DNA of 64,000 nt. Origin: Monilinia fructicola. Its lineage: Eukaryota > Ascomycota > Leotiomycetes > Helotiales > Sclerotiniaceae. Under the pieces are notes generated by a model. That model was not told where the DNA came from and ran no database searches. It saw only the letters and a list, made by a program, of their open reading frames with translations. The translations under genes and the position numbers were made by a program. How positions within the stretch are numbered: position 1 is the stretch's first letter; each line of letters starts with the position of its first letter. This document shows positions 50,380 through 63,098 of the stretch, piece after piece. The stretch is taken from contig VICG01000010.1 in NCBI GenBank assembly GCA_008692225.1, forward strand, positions 1,302,001-1,366,000. The letters run 5' to 3'.

Positions 50380-51221
50380 AGTCGCCTACCCTACTTCTCG
50401 CCACCCCCTATTTAGCTAATATTTTATATTAAAAACGGCCATTTTAAACGTATTTATAACTCTAACGAAAAATAAATATATATATTTTAAATTTTAACTA
50501 AAGCATTTATATATAATTATTAATAAATTTTGAAAATATTAAATTTTTGCGATTTTTTTATAAAGAGTAATAAAAGATTATAGAAAATTAAAATTCTAAT
50601 TTTTAATCTATATATAAATCTTATATAAAATTAAATCCTTTAAATAGAAGATATATTTATTTAAGAAAAATAATTAAAAATAATTTATAAATTTTTATAA
50701 AATCTATTAATTAATATATAATAAGTAAGCTATTAGAAATATATATAATAACTTATAATTATTAAGTAAATTTATATTATAACTTTTTTATTTAAAATTT
50801 TATTATTAAGATTTAAGAATCTATATTAGATATGTATTATAAGTAATAATATATACTATTAAAATAATAAATTTAATTAAAATTAGTTTTTAAGATTCTT
50901 TAAAAAAATTTAAGATTATTTTTTAATTATTTTTTTAAATAAATATATCTTCTTTTTAAAGATTTTAATTTTATATATAGAACTTATATATAAATTAATA
51001 TTAGAATTTTAATTTTTTTATAATTTCTTATGACTCTTTTATAAAACAAAATTATAAAATTTTAGATTTTTAGAATTTATTAATAATTATATATAGAAGC
51101 TCTAATTAAAATTCAAAAAATATATTTATTTTTCGTAGAGTTATAAATACATTAAAATGGCCGTTTTTGGTGTAAAATGCTGGCCAAATAGGGGGGGTGG
51201 CGAGAAGTAGGGTAGGCGACT
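50380..51221. mobile_element. Inverted-repeat element B, complete, TA-flanked
   Basis: An 842-bp element with termini AGTCGCCTACCCTACTTCTC and its reverse complement, flanked by TA on both sides (50378-50379 and 51222-51223). The inverted arms run about 310 bp each, with a spacer of roughly 215 bp, so the whole can fold back on itself. TA target duplication points to mobilisation by a Tc1/mariner-type transposase; there is no coding capacity, so it is non-autonomous (MITE or foldback type). The GC-rich tips stand out from an AT-rich body. Confidence 0.85.
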
Positions 51222-51353
51222 TAGGTATTAGATAAGTAGGAATAAATGAATTTATATTCTTATTTTATTTATTATATTTATTATTACGATTATATCTTAA
51301 AGTGAATTAATAAAGATTAATTAATTAGAATAAAAAAGCTATAGAAAAAGAGA
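51222..51353 (+). repeat. Direct duplicate, copy 2
   Basis: Second copy of the flank segment at 49746-49895, slightly shorter. It is followed by element C as copy 1 is followed by element A. Confidence 0.8.
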
Positions 51354-51359
51354 TCTTTA

Positions 51360-51418
51360 AGTCGCCTATTCTACTTCTCGCTACCTCCTCTATTTAGTTA
51401 ATATTCTATATTAAAAAC
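51360..51418 (+). mobile_element. Inverted-repeat element C, left fragment
   Basis: Begins AGTCGCCTATTCTACTTCTC after a TA and matches the first 59 bases of elements A and B. It stops exactly at the Copia-type insertion; the rest continues at 56812. Confidence 0.85.
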
Positions 51419-51578
51419 TATTCACAAGTATGAATAGGTCAGTGGAATGCATATATTAACTATATAGGTATAAAAGAACTAAAGAATATAAATCTATAAA
51501 AGTAGAATATTATAATAGAATACTACTATACTAACGCATAAGTATATACCCTAATATACATAATTTAATATTTTAACA
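51419..51578 (-). repeat. LTR of the Copia-type element, left copy
   Basis: 160 bp, matching 56652-56811 end to end with no gap. Differences from the right copy, about 27 by eye, are all transitions (C/T or G/A). Confidence 0.9.
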
Positions 51579-54500
51579 CTCTTCTAAAAAGGATACTCTC
51601 TTTTAACTTTTATAGTTAATTTTTTACCATTTTTAATATATCCTTAAATCTTTTTAAAAATTACCCTAGAATATGATTTTATAAATTCATTTATTATTAT
51701 ATTATTTGTTTTAATATAATTAGTTTTAATTAATCCTTTTTCGATAAGATCTCTAATATAATAGTAATTTTATATTGATATGTTTAAATTGTTTATACAG
51801 ATATAAGTTAATTATAAATATTAAAGCTTTTTGATTATCTTCAATTATTTGAACTATCTTTTTATTCCTTATATACTTTAATTATTCTAAATCCTTTAAA
51901 AATTAAGCTATTCATTGCTTTTACTTAATAAACATTGTTATTACAATATATTTCTGCTTTTATATTCAAAGTAACTACAAATGTTTGTTTTTTGCTTGTT
52001 TAAAAAATTAATCTACTATAAAATATTACAACTCTTTTAAAAATATTTTTTCGATTAACCTTATCATTTATTTAATCAAAATTAATATATATTTTAAATA
52101 TATCTTATAGAAAATTATATTTTTTGTAAATAATAGATTAAATTCTCCTAAGCTTAAAATGTAGCTTTTACTTAATTATAAATTTTAAGTATTTTATAAA
52201 AGTTTTAAATACAATATTGTAATATTTAATAGAATTAAATATTAATTACATTAGCCTTCCAAAGCTAAAAAAAATATTAAGTTTAGTATAAACTATAGAA
52301 TAAATACAACTATTAATTTTTTGTTAATATTCGTTTATATCAGCTAATTCATTATTTAAATAAATTGATTGTAGTTAATTATAATCCAAAAATAGAATTT
52401 TTTCAATATATATTAATTATATAAAATTTTAAAATAAATAAATATAACATTTAAATATTTTTTTTAATTTATGGTTAAAATCTTACATTTCCTATTTTGA
52501 GCAATATATACATTCAGGATCTTATTAATCTTCCTAAGATTCTTAATATTAAAGTATATAAAAAACTATTTATAAAACCATTTAATATTCTTTTTATATT
52601 TAATTATATTAATAATATTATTAATATATACAAATAAAGTTATATACCTTTGATGTGTATATAAATATAAATCTGCAAAACTTTGTATAAATTCTATTTT
52701 GAAAAGCTTTTCTTTTAAAAGAAGATTTTAATCTTTACTAATTTACTTTAATCTATATAGATTATAAAATATATAAAAAATATAACCCTTTTTAATATTT
52801 ATACTTTAAAATGGTAAAAGATATATTTCTTCTTTAAAATAAAATTTAATAAATGCATTTTTAATATTAAAGTAAAAATATTTCAAATTTTCCTTTATTA
52901 TAATAATTAAAAAAAAGCGAAAAATATCGAATTAAATTGTAAGAATAAAGGTTTTATTATAATTCTTTCTTAAAATTTGATTGAATCCTTTAGTGATTAG
53001 TTTAGTTTTAAATCTTTTAATTTTATTATCATAAGTTTTAATAATAAAAATCTATTTAATAGAAATCAGATTTGTTTTATATAATAAAATGAATTTTTCC
53101 TAAATTTTATTTTTAACAAATATATTAATCTTTTTTTATATCGCTAAACGTTAATTTAATATATACTTTTCATTGATTATAGTTTCTTAATATATTCTAA
53201 AAATCTTAATCCTAAGAATTTTAATTACTAGCAAAATTATATCCTCAAAGATTTTTGAATTATTTATTAAAAAAGTTATAAAATATAAAAAAATAAAATC
53301 TTTTTCTTTATAATCCTTTAAATGATTATTTGGAATAATTATTATATAGTATATTCAATTAACTCCAAAGGTTTCTTTTAAAAAAATATAAATAATATTT
53401 ATTATATTTTTATATTTTTATTATCTTCTTCTTTATTATTATTTTAATCTTTTTTTTTCTTTTATAAATTATATTTGAATCAAAAAATATCTATAAAACT
53501 TCTAGAATTAAATATAACAAGAATTTTAACCTTTAAATTAATATTCTTTAAATTAAATATAAATTCAATAATAAAACCTTTAATATACTTTAATTATAAT
53601 ATTTAAAGTTTTAATACCTTTTGTTTAATTGAAGATAATCCAGGTATAATAACACTTAAAGATATCAATTCTTCAATTTAAAATAATCCAGATATAATAA
53701 CATTTAAAGATATTAATTCTTTAATTAAAGTAAATAAAGATTTATAAACTTATAATTGTTTTTTTAACTTTTAATTAAATTTAATATTTTTTATTCTTTA
53801 AATTTCTATTATATAGTTTCTCAATTTTAAATTTATATTATTTTTCTTATAGTTTTTATTAATTATAATTTTATATAATCAATAAGTATATTTTAATTCT
53901 AAAGAATAAACTTTAATATATTTTATAATATTTTTCAAATATTCTATAAATATATTTACTTTTATTATATTTTATAATTTATTATATTATTGTTTTATTT
54001 GAAATAATCTTTAGATTAATATAGGCATAATATTTGCTTCCCTAAATTTTATAAGTATTAATATTTAATAAAGTATTTATAAAAACTTTAAATAAACTTT
54101 AATTAATATTATTTGCATTTAGCCTTATATTAATATAATTTTTAATATATACATTATATTCTATAATCTTATCCCAAAATTCCAATAATAAATAAACTTT
54201 TTTTAATATTGCCCTTATATTAAATTTTATAATTTAAATATTACATTTAGTAAATCCATTTTAATAAAATAATATAATAATTATAATTTCGGAATAAACA
54301 TTTTCTATTTACAAATTATTTGCAAAAATTCTAATATATTATCAATTCTAACTATTATTATAAAAATTTCAATAGCAAGTTTAATCTTTTATTTTTATTT
54401 TTTTAATATTAATATTATATTACTCTTATATTTTTTAAAAATAAAATCCAGTTTACTTTAATTATACTATCGATAATAAAAATAAAATATTTATTACTTT

Positions 54501-56651
54501 AAAATATCTTTAAAAATAGATTTATAATATTAAATTAAATTAATTTTAATCTACTAGATTTTTGTATATTTAATTGATTTGGAATTTGATTTGTTATTTT
54601 TGTAAAAATATAAATTTTGCAAATATTTAAAATTATAAAAACTTTAATAAAATCTTAAAAAATAATTACTTTATAAAAGTTTTTAATCTTATTAAGGCCT
54701 AAATAATTAAAGTATTAATATTAAAGAAAATATCTTTTTTTTATAAATATAATTAATTTTTTAATCTTGCTTTTAATATCATTAATAATTTCTATAGTAA
54801 ATGTATATAATATTTATATAAATAGCTTTAAATCCTTATAATTAAAATTTATATACAAGATAATATACATTCTATCTTCAATTTTTACTTTTAAAATCTT
54901 AATATTTTCTAAAAATAAATATATTGCTTTATAAATTAAATTTGCCTTTAAATTCTATTTTACAAATTCTTTTTAATAGAAAATAAATTGATTTTTAATC
55001 CCAATATATATAATACTTTTGTTAACAAAGTTTTATATTATCCTTATATATCATATTCATTATTTTTTATTGATTTAAATATATAATTCTCCTATCAATT
55101 ATTATTCTTTATTATAAAATAAAAGTTAAATTTCTAAAAAAGGAATATTAATTAAATATATACAAAAAACATTAATATTAATATACTATAATAATAAAAA
55201 TGTTTTACTAATACTTTCTTTAATAAAATAATTATATTCAGATTCAAAATTGTCTTTATTAATATTTTCAAAAATAAAACTAGTAATATAAGCATTATAT
55301 TTACATCTTCGATTTTTCTTTTTAAAGTTAACTAACTTTCATTGCTTTTCCTAATACTTACTATTACTTTTTAAAAAACATTTTGTATATTTAAATTAAA
55401 AATATATTAAAATAAAATAATTTATTTTCTTATAAAGTTTATATACAATCACAAATATATCAATATTAGAATCTATAACGATTTTACTACATTACTAAAT
55501 TAAAATATATTTCTTGCCCTTTATAGAATACATTGATTTAATTGTAAGCTTAACTTTAACTTTCTTAACTTAAAAATGCTTAATCTTTGAATTAATAATA
55601 AAAGTATTACTAATAATCCATATAATATCAAAAATAAACCTTATACTCCTCTAAAAGAAAAAATAATAGATTTTAAAATAATAATTTATTAATATAAACA
55701 AAACCTATAACTGAATCCGTAAATATAAGTTTACATTGAAACTTTTTAAGCTTATCCCATACATTAATAATAATTATTTTTAAATCAAAAATAAAAACTT
55801 TTAATTTTAAAAAGATATTAATTGATAATAACCTTATCGATTTAAAAGTATTTAATCTTTAAATAATCCTAAAGGTTTTTAATTATATTGTATTCATCCA
55901 CTAAAGCTTTATTATCATTTATTAAAAAATAATAAATATAAAATAATATACCAATTTTGTTTTTACTAAATTTAACCTTTTTATCAATATTAAAACAAAT
56001 TTTGGTTTATTTTTTTGAATCAAATATTAGATCTTTAAAATCTAAAGTAAAATCTCCAATGCTTCCAATTTGTATAAATTTTTATAAAATTATCTTATAT
56101 ATATAAAACCAGCCTTTTTTTTCGAAATTAAATCCTTATTTAATAAATCTATCTCTTATAATTCTCTTAAATAAAATTAGCAATACACTTAAATCCATAA
56201 TCCCTAAATCCTAAATCGTTATCGTTTATCTTAAATAATTTATATCGAAACTTAAAGATATTATATAGGATTTTAATTAAAGAAAAAAGATCTTTTAAAT
56301 TGTTACAATAAAAAATACATTTATCCCAATTTCTAACTTCTTCTATACAAAAATAAAATGATTTTAAAATAATAAATTCTTAAAGTAACTAATATTTTGA
56401 TATTATTATAACAATTTATACTTTAGAGATTTTTTTTAAATAATAACCTATAATCTTTTACTATACTATAATACAATATAAATAATCATTTCGCTATAAC
56501 TACTTAGCTTATAAATTTACTATATAATTCATTTGTAAATATTAACATTATATCACATTAAAGCACTTATCATCGATCCTACTTAAAATATCGTAAACCT
56601 TATAAATATCTTCGATTATAGTCTTAATACAAAGTATTTAGATTCATGACC

Positions 56652-56811
56652 TATTCACAAATATAAATAGATTAATAAAATGTATATATTGATTATATAA
56701 ATATAAAAGAACTAAAGAATATAAATCTATAAAAATGGAATATTGTAATAAAATACTACTATACTAGCGCATAAGCATATGCCCTAGTACACGTGACTCA
56801 ATATTCCAACA
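56652..56811 (-). repeat. LTR of the Copia-type element, right copy
   Basis: 160 bp; the 5' LTR in element orientation. Next to it on the element's inner side is GGTCATGAATC, a plausible mutated primer-binding site. This copy keeps more C and G near the outer end than the left copy. Confidence 0.9.
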
Positions 56812-57475
56812 AAAACGACTATTTTAACGTATTTATAACTCTATAAAAAATAAATATATATTTTTTAAATTCAAACTAAAGCATCTATATATAATTATTA
56901 ATAAATTTTAAAAATCTTAAATTTTTATAATTTTTTTATAAAGAGTAATAAAAAATTATAAAAAATTAAAATTCTAATTTTTAATCTATATATAAATCCT
57001 ATATAAAATTAAAATCTTTAAAAAGAAGATATATTTATTTAAGAAAAATAATTAAAAATATTTTATAAATTTTTATAAAATCTATTAATTAATATATAAT
57101 AAGTAAGCTATTTAAAATATATATAATAACTTATAATTATTAAGTAAATTAATATTATAACTTTTTTATTTAAAATTTTATTATTAAAATCTAAGAATCT
57201 ATATTAAATATTTATTGTAAATAATAATATATTATCAAAATAATAAATTTAATTAAAATTAATTTAAAGATTCCTTAAATTTTTTTAAATTCTTTTTAAC
57301 TCTTTTTCTTAAATAAATATATCTTTTTTTTTAAAGATTTTAATTTTATATAGGATTTATATATAGATTAAATATTAGAATTTTAATTTTTTATAATTTT
57401 TTATTACTCTTTATAAAAAAATTATAAAAAATTTAAGATTTTTAGAATTTATTAATAATTATATATAGAAGCTTT
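56812..57475 (+). mobile_element. Inverted-repeat element C, right fragment
   Basis: Resumes element C after the target duplication (AAAACGACTATTTTAACG) and runs through the left arm, spacer and most of the right arm. It breaks off at ATATATAGAAGCTT, where the next TIR element begins. The terminal part of the right arm, including its GC-rich tip, is absent. Confidence 0.85.
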
Positions 57476-57564
57476 ACTCGGGCGGGTTTTAAAAGAGGTA
57501 TACGCAAAAATATAACTTATAATTATTTAACGGAACCTTAATATAATTTTATAAGATTTGTAAG

Positions 57565-57723
57565 TACTAGCACTCGCGGAAAATAAATTTTCAGACTATG
57601 AATTCTTCGAATTTTATTACTTAATGGGGGCTAGCCCCCAAACCCCCAATCCTCACTTCGTTCGAGGCTAATAAAATTCTACGAATCCATAGTCTGAAAA
57701 TTTATTTTCCGCGAGTGCTAGTA
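57565..57723. repeat. Long hairpin with 55-bp arms and GC-rich loop
   Basis: TACTAGCACTCGCGGAAAAT starts the left arm (57565-57619); its reverse complement ends the right arm (57669-57723), with about three mismatches in 55. The loop holds the perfect palindrome GGGGGCTAGCCCCC (57626-57639) and a CTTCGTTCGAG mini-hairpin. It stands out sharply from the AT-rich surroundings and looks like an independent palindromic element nested in element D. Confidence 0.9.
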
Positions 57724-57904
<181 letters not shown>

Positions 57905-58157
57905 GGTAATAATAATAATTAAGCTTAAGAAATAAATCATTTTAAAATCCTTTATTATTATATATTTATTTTCTACTTTTCTTAATTTAATATAATTCCT
58001 TTTATATTATAAAGAAATATTTAATATAATTATATTCTATATTAAGTATATTAATAATAATATTCTTTTTTTCTATATCTCTTTTTATATTTTGTAATAT
58101 ATTTTTAAATAATATTTTTAAATAAATATTAGTTTATATAATTTTCTTAATAATAAT

Positions 58158-58380
58158 TCTATTTTATTCTTTTTATTCTTTTTATTCTTTTTATTCTTTT
58201 TTCTTTTATTCTTTTATTCTTTTTATTCTTTTTATTCTTTTTATTCTTTTTATTCTTTTTATTCTTTTTATTCTTTTTATTCTTTTTATTCTTTTTATTC
58301 TTTTTTATTCTTTTTATTCTTTTTATTCTTTTTATTCTTTTATTCTTTTTATATTCTTTTTATATTTTTATATTTTTTTA
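58158..58380. repeat. ATTCTTTTT 9-mer array
   Basis: A nine-base unit repeated some twenty times with minor length variants, decaying at its right end into ATATTCTTTT and TATATTTTT. Confidence 0.9.
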
Positions 58381-58387
58381 TATTTAT

Positions 58388-58751
58388 TTATTCTATTTAT
58401 TCTATTTATTCTATTTATTCTATTTATTCTATTTATTCTATTTATTCTATTTATTCTATTTATTCTATTTATTCTATTTATTCTATTTATTCTATTTATT
58501 CTATTTATTCTATTTATTCTATTTATTCTATTTATTCTATTTATTCTATTTATTCTATTTATTCTATTTATTCTATTTATTCTATTTATTCTATTTATTC
58601 TATTTATTCTATTTATTCTATTTATTCTATTTATTCTATTTATTCTATTTATTCTATTTATTCTATTTATTCTATTTATTCTATTTATTCTATTTATTCT
58701 ATTTATTCTATTTATTCTATTTATTCTATTTATTCTATTTATTCTATTTAT
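58388..58751. repeat. TTCTATTTA 9-mer array
   Basis: About forty nearly perfect copies of a nine-base unit that differs from the preceding array's unit by a single T-to-A change. High uniformity suggests recent expansion. Confidence 0.95.
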
Positions 58752-58910
58752 TTTATTTATTTAATTTGATTTACTTTTAAATATTTTTCTATTTAATTTA
58801 ATATTTAAAATTTATAAAAAAGCTTTATAATTTTAATATATTTCTTAATATATTTTTAATTATATATAAGATATATAAAGTATTTATTATAATTATAATA
58901 ATAAACCTCT

Positions 58911-59240
58911 TTATTTATTATTAATTATTTATTATTTATTATTTTTATTTTATTATTTATTATTTATTATTTATTATTTATTATTTATTATTTATTTATT
59001 ATTATTTATTTTATTATTTATTATTATTTATTATTTATTATTTATTATTTATTATTTATTATTTATTATTTATTATTTATTATTTATTATTTATTATTTA
59101 TTATTTATTATTTTATTATTTATTATTTATTATTTATTATTTATTATTTATTATTTATTATTTATTATTTATTATTTATTATTTATTATTTATTATTATT
59201 TATTATTTTATTATTTATTATTTTTATTTATTATTTATTA
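58911..59240. repeat. TTATTTA 7-mer array
   Basis: A seven-base unit repeated over some 330 bases with a few slipped copies. Confidence 0.95.
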
Positions 59241-59270
59241 TCCGAAATAAATAAGGCCTATATAAAATAG

Positions 59271-59350
59271 CTAGAATGGAATGGTCGAAATGGAATGGCC
59301 GAAATGGCCGAAATGGAATGGCCGAAATGGAATAAACCAAAATGGTCGAC
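59271..59350. repeat. GAATGGCCGAAAT short repeats
   Basis: Variants of GAATGGCCGAAATG and GGAATGGTCGAAATG recur five or six times just after the AT-only arrays. The unit is much richer in G than its surroundings and keeps intact CpG. Confidence 0.8.
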
Positions 59351-60315
59351 TATCTTTCGAAATGGCCTATCAAGTGGCTGGAATAATTTAGCTCCGAAGC
59401 AAAACGGAATATCAGTATTAAAAAATTAAGGTTTTCTGTTTACTAATGTTCAATCAATTGAAATTTTCGCTGTTTACTTATAACCAATCACACAAGCTGT
59501 TAAGGATTTAAAGTTTATGTTTTTTGCATTTTTAATCTTTTATAGTACAGGTATAAATAATTATATAATACAACAAATTGATGAACTAAGATTCTTCGAA
59601 TCCATTATAGATTTAGTATTTTTATACTTGTTTTAAAAGATTTTGTATTATAAAGCCTAATATTAAATGAATAATAATATAATAAAATATATAAATATTA
59701 AAGATTTAATAAAAAATTAGAGATTTATATATATATTAAATAGTTTAACGAATATTATAGTTGAAACTTATAAAATTCTATTATATAATAAAATAAAAGC
59801 TAAATTTTAAATAGTTTTATTTTAGAATTTTAATATCTTTATTAATACTTAAGATATATATTAATAAAGTTAAAAATATAGGAAAATTTACGAGTTTTTA
59901 AAGGGGTAAATTCGCTTATTTAGATTATATAAGTATATTTTTTTTATTAAAAATTTAAGTTTTTTATTCTTTATATTAATATATATATCGGTATAATAAA
60001 TAATATTAAATTTTAAAAATTATTTAATAAAACTTTAAAGCTTATATTATTTTTCTAGAATTTTAATTTTTAATATTTATATATTTTTGAAATTTAAAAT
60101 TAATAAATTAATAAATACTAAAATTTTCTAAAATTACTAACTTTATAATATTAATATTCTTTTAAAAATAATTTTGATAATATAAAAACTTTATAAGAAG
60201 ATCTTAAAATACTAAATCTAATATATATATAAGTCATATTAAATTATATTAAGATTTTATTAAATAATTATAAGTTTTATATTCGCCTATGCCTCTTTTA
60301 AAACGCGCCCGAGTA

Positions 60316-60469
60316 TATGGAAAGCCTAAGAGGTAAAGTCCGGGGTAGATTGCCGAGGCTTACCTAGCACGTCGCAATGCATTCATTCATTGTTCACTTA
60401 TCAGAAAGCTTGCTATCTCCTCCAACCAATCTCTACCAAAGCGACAGCATCACAGTTTAGTATTTCGTG
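60316..60469. promoter_or_regulatory. Short upstream region of the Atg15-like gene
   Basis: Only about 155 bases of ordinary-GC DNA separate the TIR element from the predicted start codon. If the gene is expressed, its promoter must be very compact or lie in the transposon. I recognise no TATA box. Confidence 0.35.
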
Positions 60470-62176
60470 ATGCTACTATTTTCCTTATATCTGATTCCAT
60501 TATTTTCTGCTTTCCTGCTGGTATCGGGATGGAATAATTATTGGGCCAAAGCAGTTCAAGTGCCATTATATCAATCACTTAAAGCACCATTTAAAACAGT
60601 GGACTTCGTCATCATCCAAAAGCTTCGAGGGTGATGCGGACACTCGGAGTCGAACTCTCACTCTACGAAGCGTATATCACCATGGAACAAAGGAATATCC
60701 TGGATTGCATCGACGTCTTGAAATCAATCCGAGAAGATAAAGAATTCGGTCCTTGAAGATAATGATGGCGACTCTGTCATCGGGCCATTCAATATTCCGA
60801 CAGCTCCAATAGGCGTTCACAGACTTCAAAAGAGAAGCGTACAAGACATAGAAGCTTTCCATCAATGGCCTGCAGATCTCCCTGCGTCAGCATGGACTAT
60901 CGATGATGTGTCGGCACCAGATGTGACGGACAAGTCTACTGTGGTCAACTTCGCTGTCATGGCAGCAAATACATATCAACGAACTCCCGATGACCCTCAA
61001 TGGATAGACATAAACCCTCCTTTCAATCTCTCATCATCGATTGGATGGGAAGAAGATGGCCTGCGGGGTCACGTCTATGCCGACGATACAAATACTACTA
61101 TCGTTATCGCATTGAAGGGCACAACTTCAGCTGTATTCGATGGAGTGGAGACAACAACAAATGATAAGGAGAATGATAATCTGTTTGCTGGGTGCTGCTG
61201 CGGGCAAGGTGGATGGGGATTGCGCAAAGTTTGTGATTGTATGACGGCAACATATACATGCAACGAATTATGTGTTTCCAAGGCACTGAAGAAGCCAAAT
61301 CGTTATTACCAAGCGGCCGTGGAACTATACGGAAACATTACAGAGGAATACCCCAACTCGAACGTTTGGTTGACCGGACACTCTCTTGGGGGACTTGTGA
61401 CTACTCTCATCGCATTGACCTTTGGCCACCCAGTATTGACCTTTGAGTCAATCCCTCAAGCATTGGCAATCTCTCGATTGGCTCTTCCCGTACCACCTGG
61501 ATACAGCTCCGCTTCTGAAGCTCGTGATAATATAGGAATATGGAATTTCGGACACACTGCTGATCCAGTATACATGGGGACATGTAATGGGGCTACATCA
61601 CTTTGTGCTTTCGCCGGTTATGCCCTTGAGTCAACGTGTCATGCAGGGTTGAGATGTGCATACGATGTTGTTAAAGATTTCGGTTGGAGTGTATCTCTGT
61701 CCACTCATGGAATTAGACCATCCATTAGGAACGTCTACAAAAAGTATGATCAAGTCCCTACGTGTGTTGCAGACACTGAATGTGTCGATTGTTACAATTG
61801 GAAGCGAGAGAAAGGACCTCACTCTACCTCATCAAGCACCACAGCAACTACAACATCCAAACCAAGGACCCGTACTGAAACTTGCAAAACTCCTGGTTGG
61901 TGGGGTTGTCTAGATGAACCTAGTGCGAGCACAACTTTTACATCGACGACAACAATTACCTCGACGTCTTGCAAAAGTTATGGATGGTTTGGGCGATGTT
62001 TGGATCCAGTTTCGAGTACACTCACTTCTGAAACGACTATAATCGAGGCTTCAGCAACTATTCATGAGTTTCCAGCTACTGTTACTAGTAACAAAGGTAT
62101 CATGCATGAAGTGAATACTGAATCTGCTCAAACACATCAAATTACTGCCTCGCCAATTTACCGAGCTCGAGGGTAG
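60470..62176 (+). CDS. atg15: Atg15-like triacylglycerol/phospholipid lipase, 5' part disturbed
   Basis: Atg15 lipases reach the vacuole and break open autophagic bodies. The lipase domain is uninterrupted from about 60750 to the stop at 62174-62176. It shows LKGT near 61115, a cysteine-rich stretch, the nucleophile GHSLGG (Ser codon 61382-61384), FGHTADPVYMGTCNGA with the expected Asp, and STHGI with the expected His. The C-terminus is Thr/Ser-rich with two CKTPGWWGC-type motifs, as in other Atg15 proteins. The N-terminus is MLLFSLYLIPLFSAFLL from ATG 60470, a signal anchor. A probable intron 60521-60599 joins it in frame to SSSKSF ... VYHHGTKEYPGLHRRLEI, the conserved Atg15 entry motif. That frame hits TAA at 60738-60740 and the domain continues two frames away, so there is a frameshift, a cryptic intron or a sequence error. 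It begins 155 bases from a transposon; pseudogenisation is possible. Confidence 0.8.
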
Positions 62177-63031
62177 GCTACGCTCACTTCAATCCCCGTG
62201 ATGATAGCTTCCAGCGCCATTTCCCGAGCTATATCCGGACGATTTGAAAACTCCTTTGATATTTTGGATGAAATCTGGATAATAATTTAAATTTAATCAA
62301 ACAATACAGCTATTTCACACAGCTGTGATTGGAAGTCCCAAATCACAGGTACTAGACATCTAGGCCAGGCACTAGGCATCTAGGTATCTAGGTATGCTAC
62401 TAGATCTCCAAATTCCAACTACAACACTACTGATTCTCTGCGCAGAATCACGGCTGATTATACGTCAAGATGGTCATCTTTCGACCTACTTGGTGTGCTC
62501 GTGAAGATTTATACCCACAAGGCCATACCTTCAACCCTGCCAGCACTATAGGATTAGATAGAAGAGCAATCACTAGATCATTACAACAATAGCCTTAAGC
62601 TTATATATGTATGTATATATATGTATGTATGTATGTATATATATAAGGGTATAATTAGACTGTAATATCTTGGATAAAATAAACCAAATCATCTACATTC
62701 TCCTCTTACCTCTTGTATAACTTACCTCTTGTAATGACTATCCTCTTGTATGCCTATCCTCTTGCCTGATTTCCCTTTCATGTGAATCTTCCCGCGCTCT
62801 CCAATCCAATCTGCCTCCCACCACCTCATCTCATTCTCCCATATCAGAACACCTCCCTCCCTCTGGGACTCAGACTCAGACTCAGACTCAGACTCGGATC
62901 CCAAATTAGCTTACAGAGGTACTGGACCTCCCAATAATTGCCCCGACTGCATCGGACGATCATCATATCTTTGATTCTGGGTAAAACCGTGTGTGTTTTT
63001 TTATGTGTTTTTTATATGTTTATATGTTGAT

Positions 63032-63098
<67 letters not shown>

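Larger units (their letters stand above)
51419..56811 (-). mobile_element. Copia-type LTR retrotransposon, RIP-degraded
   Basis: A 5393-bp element bounded by two 160-bp direct repeats and a 5-bp target duplication, AAAAC (51414-51418 and 56812-56816). Read on the minus strand, the LTR begins TGTTGGAATATTG, a start common in Ty1/Copia LTRs, and ends ...GTGAATA, the expected CA having become TA. Minus orientation also fits a Gag/protease-like relic near 55.2 kb, where the minus strand reads like a protease W-Y-I-[D/N]-T motif after a basic segment. The interior is extremely AT-rich with stops in all frames, so no protein can be made. It splits element C and is therefore younger than C. The superfamily call rests on the LTR start and size; the reverse transcriptase could not be read. 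Confidence 0.85.

Noticed and set aside
60521..60554. 34-bp intron in the Atg15-like gene (GTATCG to GCAG)
   Set aside because: It keeps the frame but is too short for a spliceosomal intron; the same donor with the acceptor at 60599 gives a normal 79-bp intron in frame.
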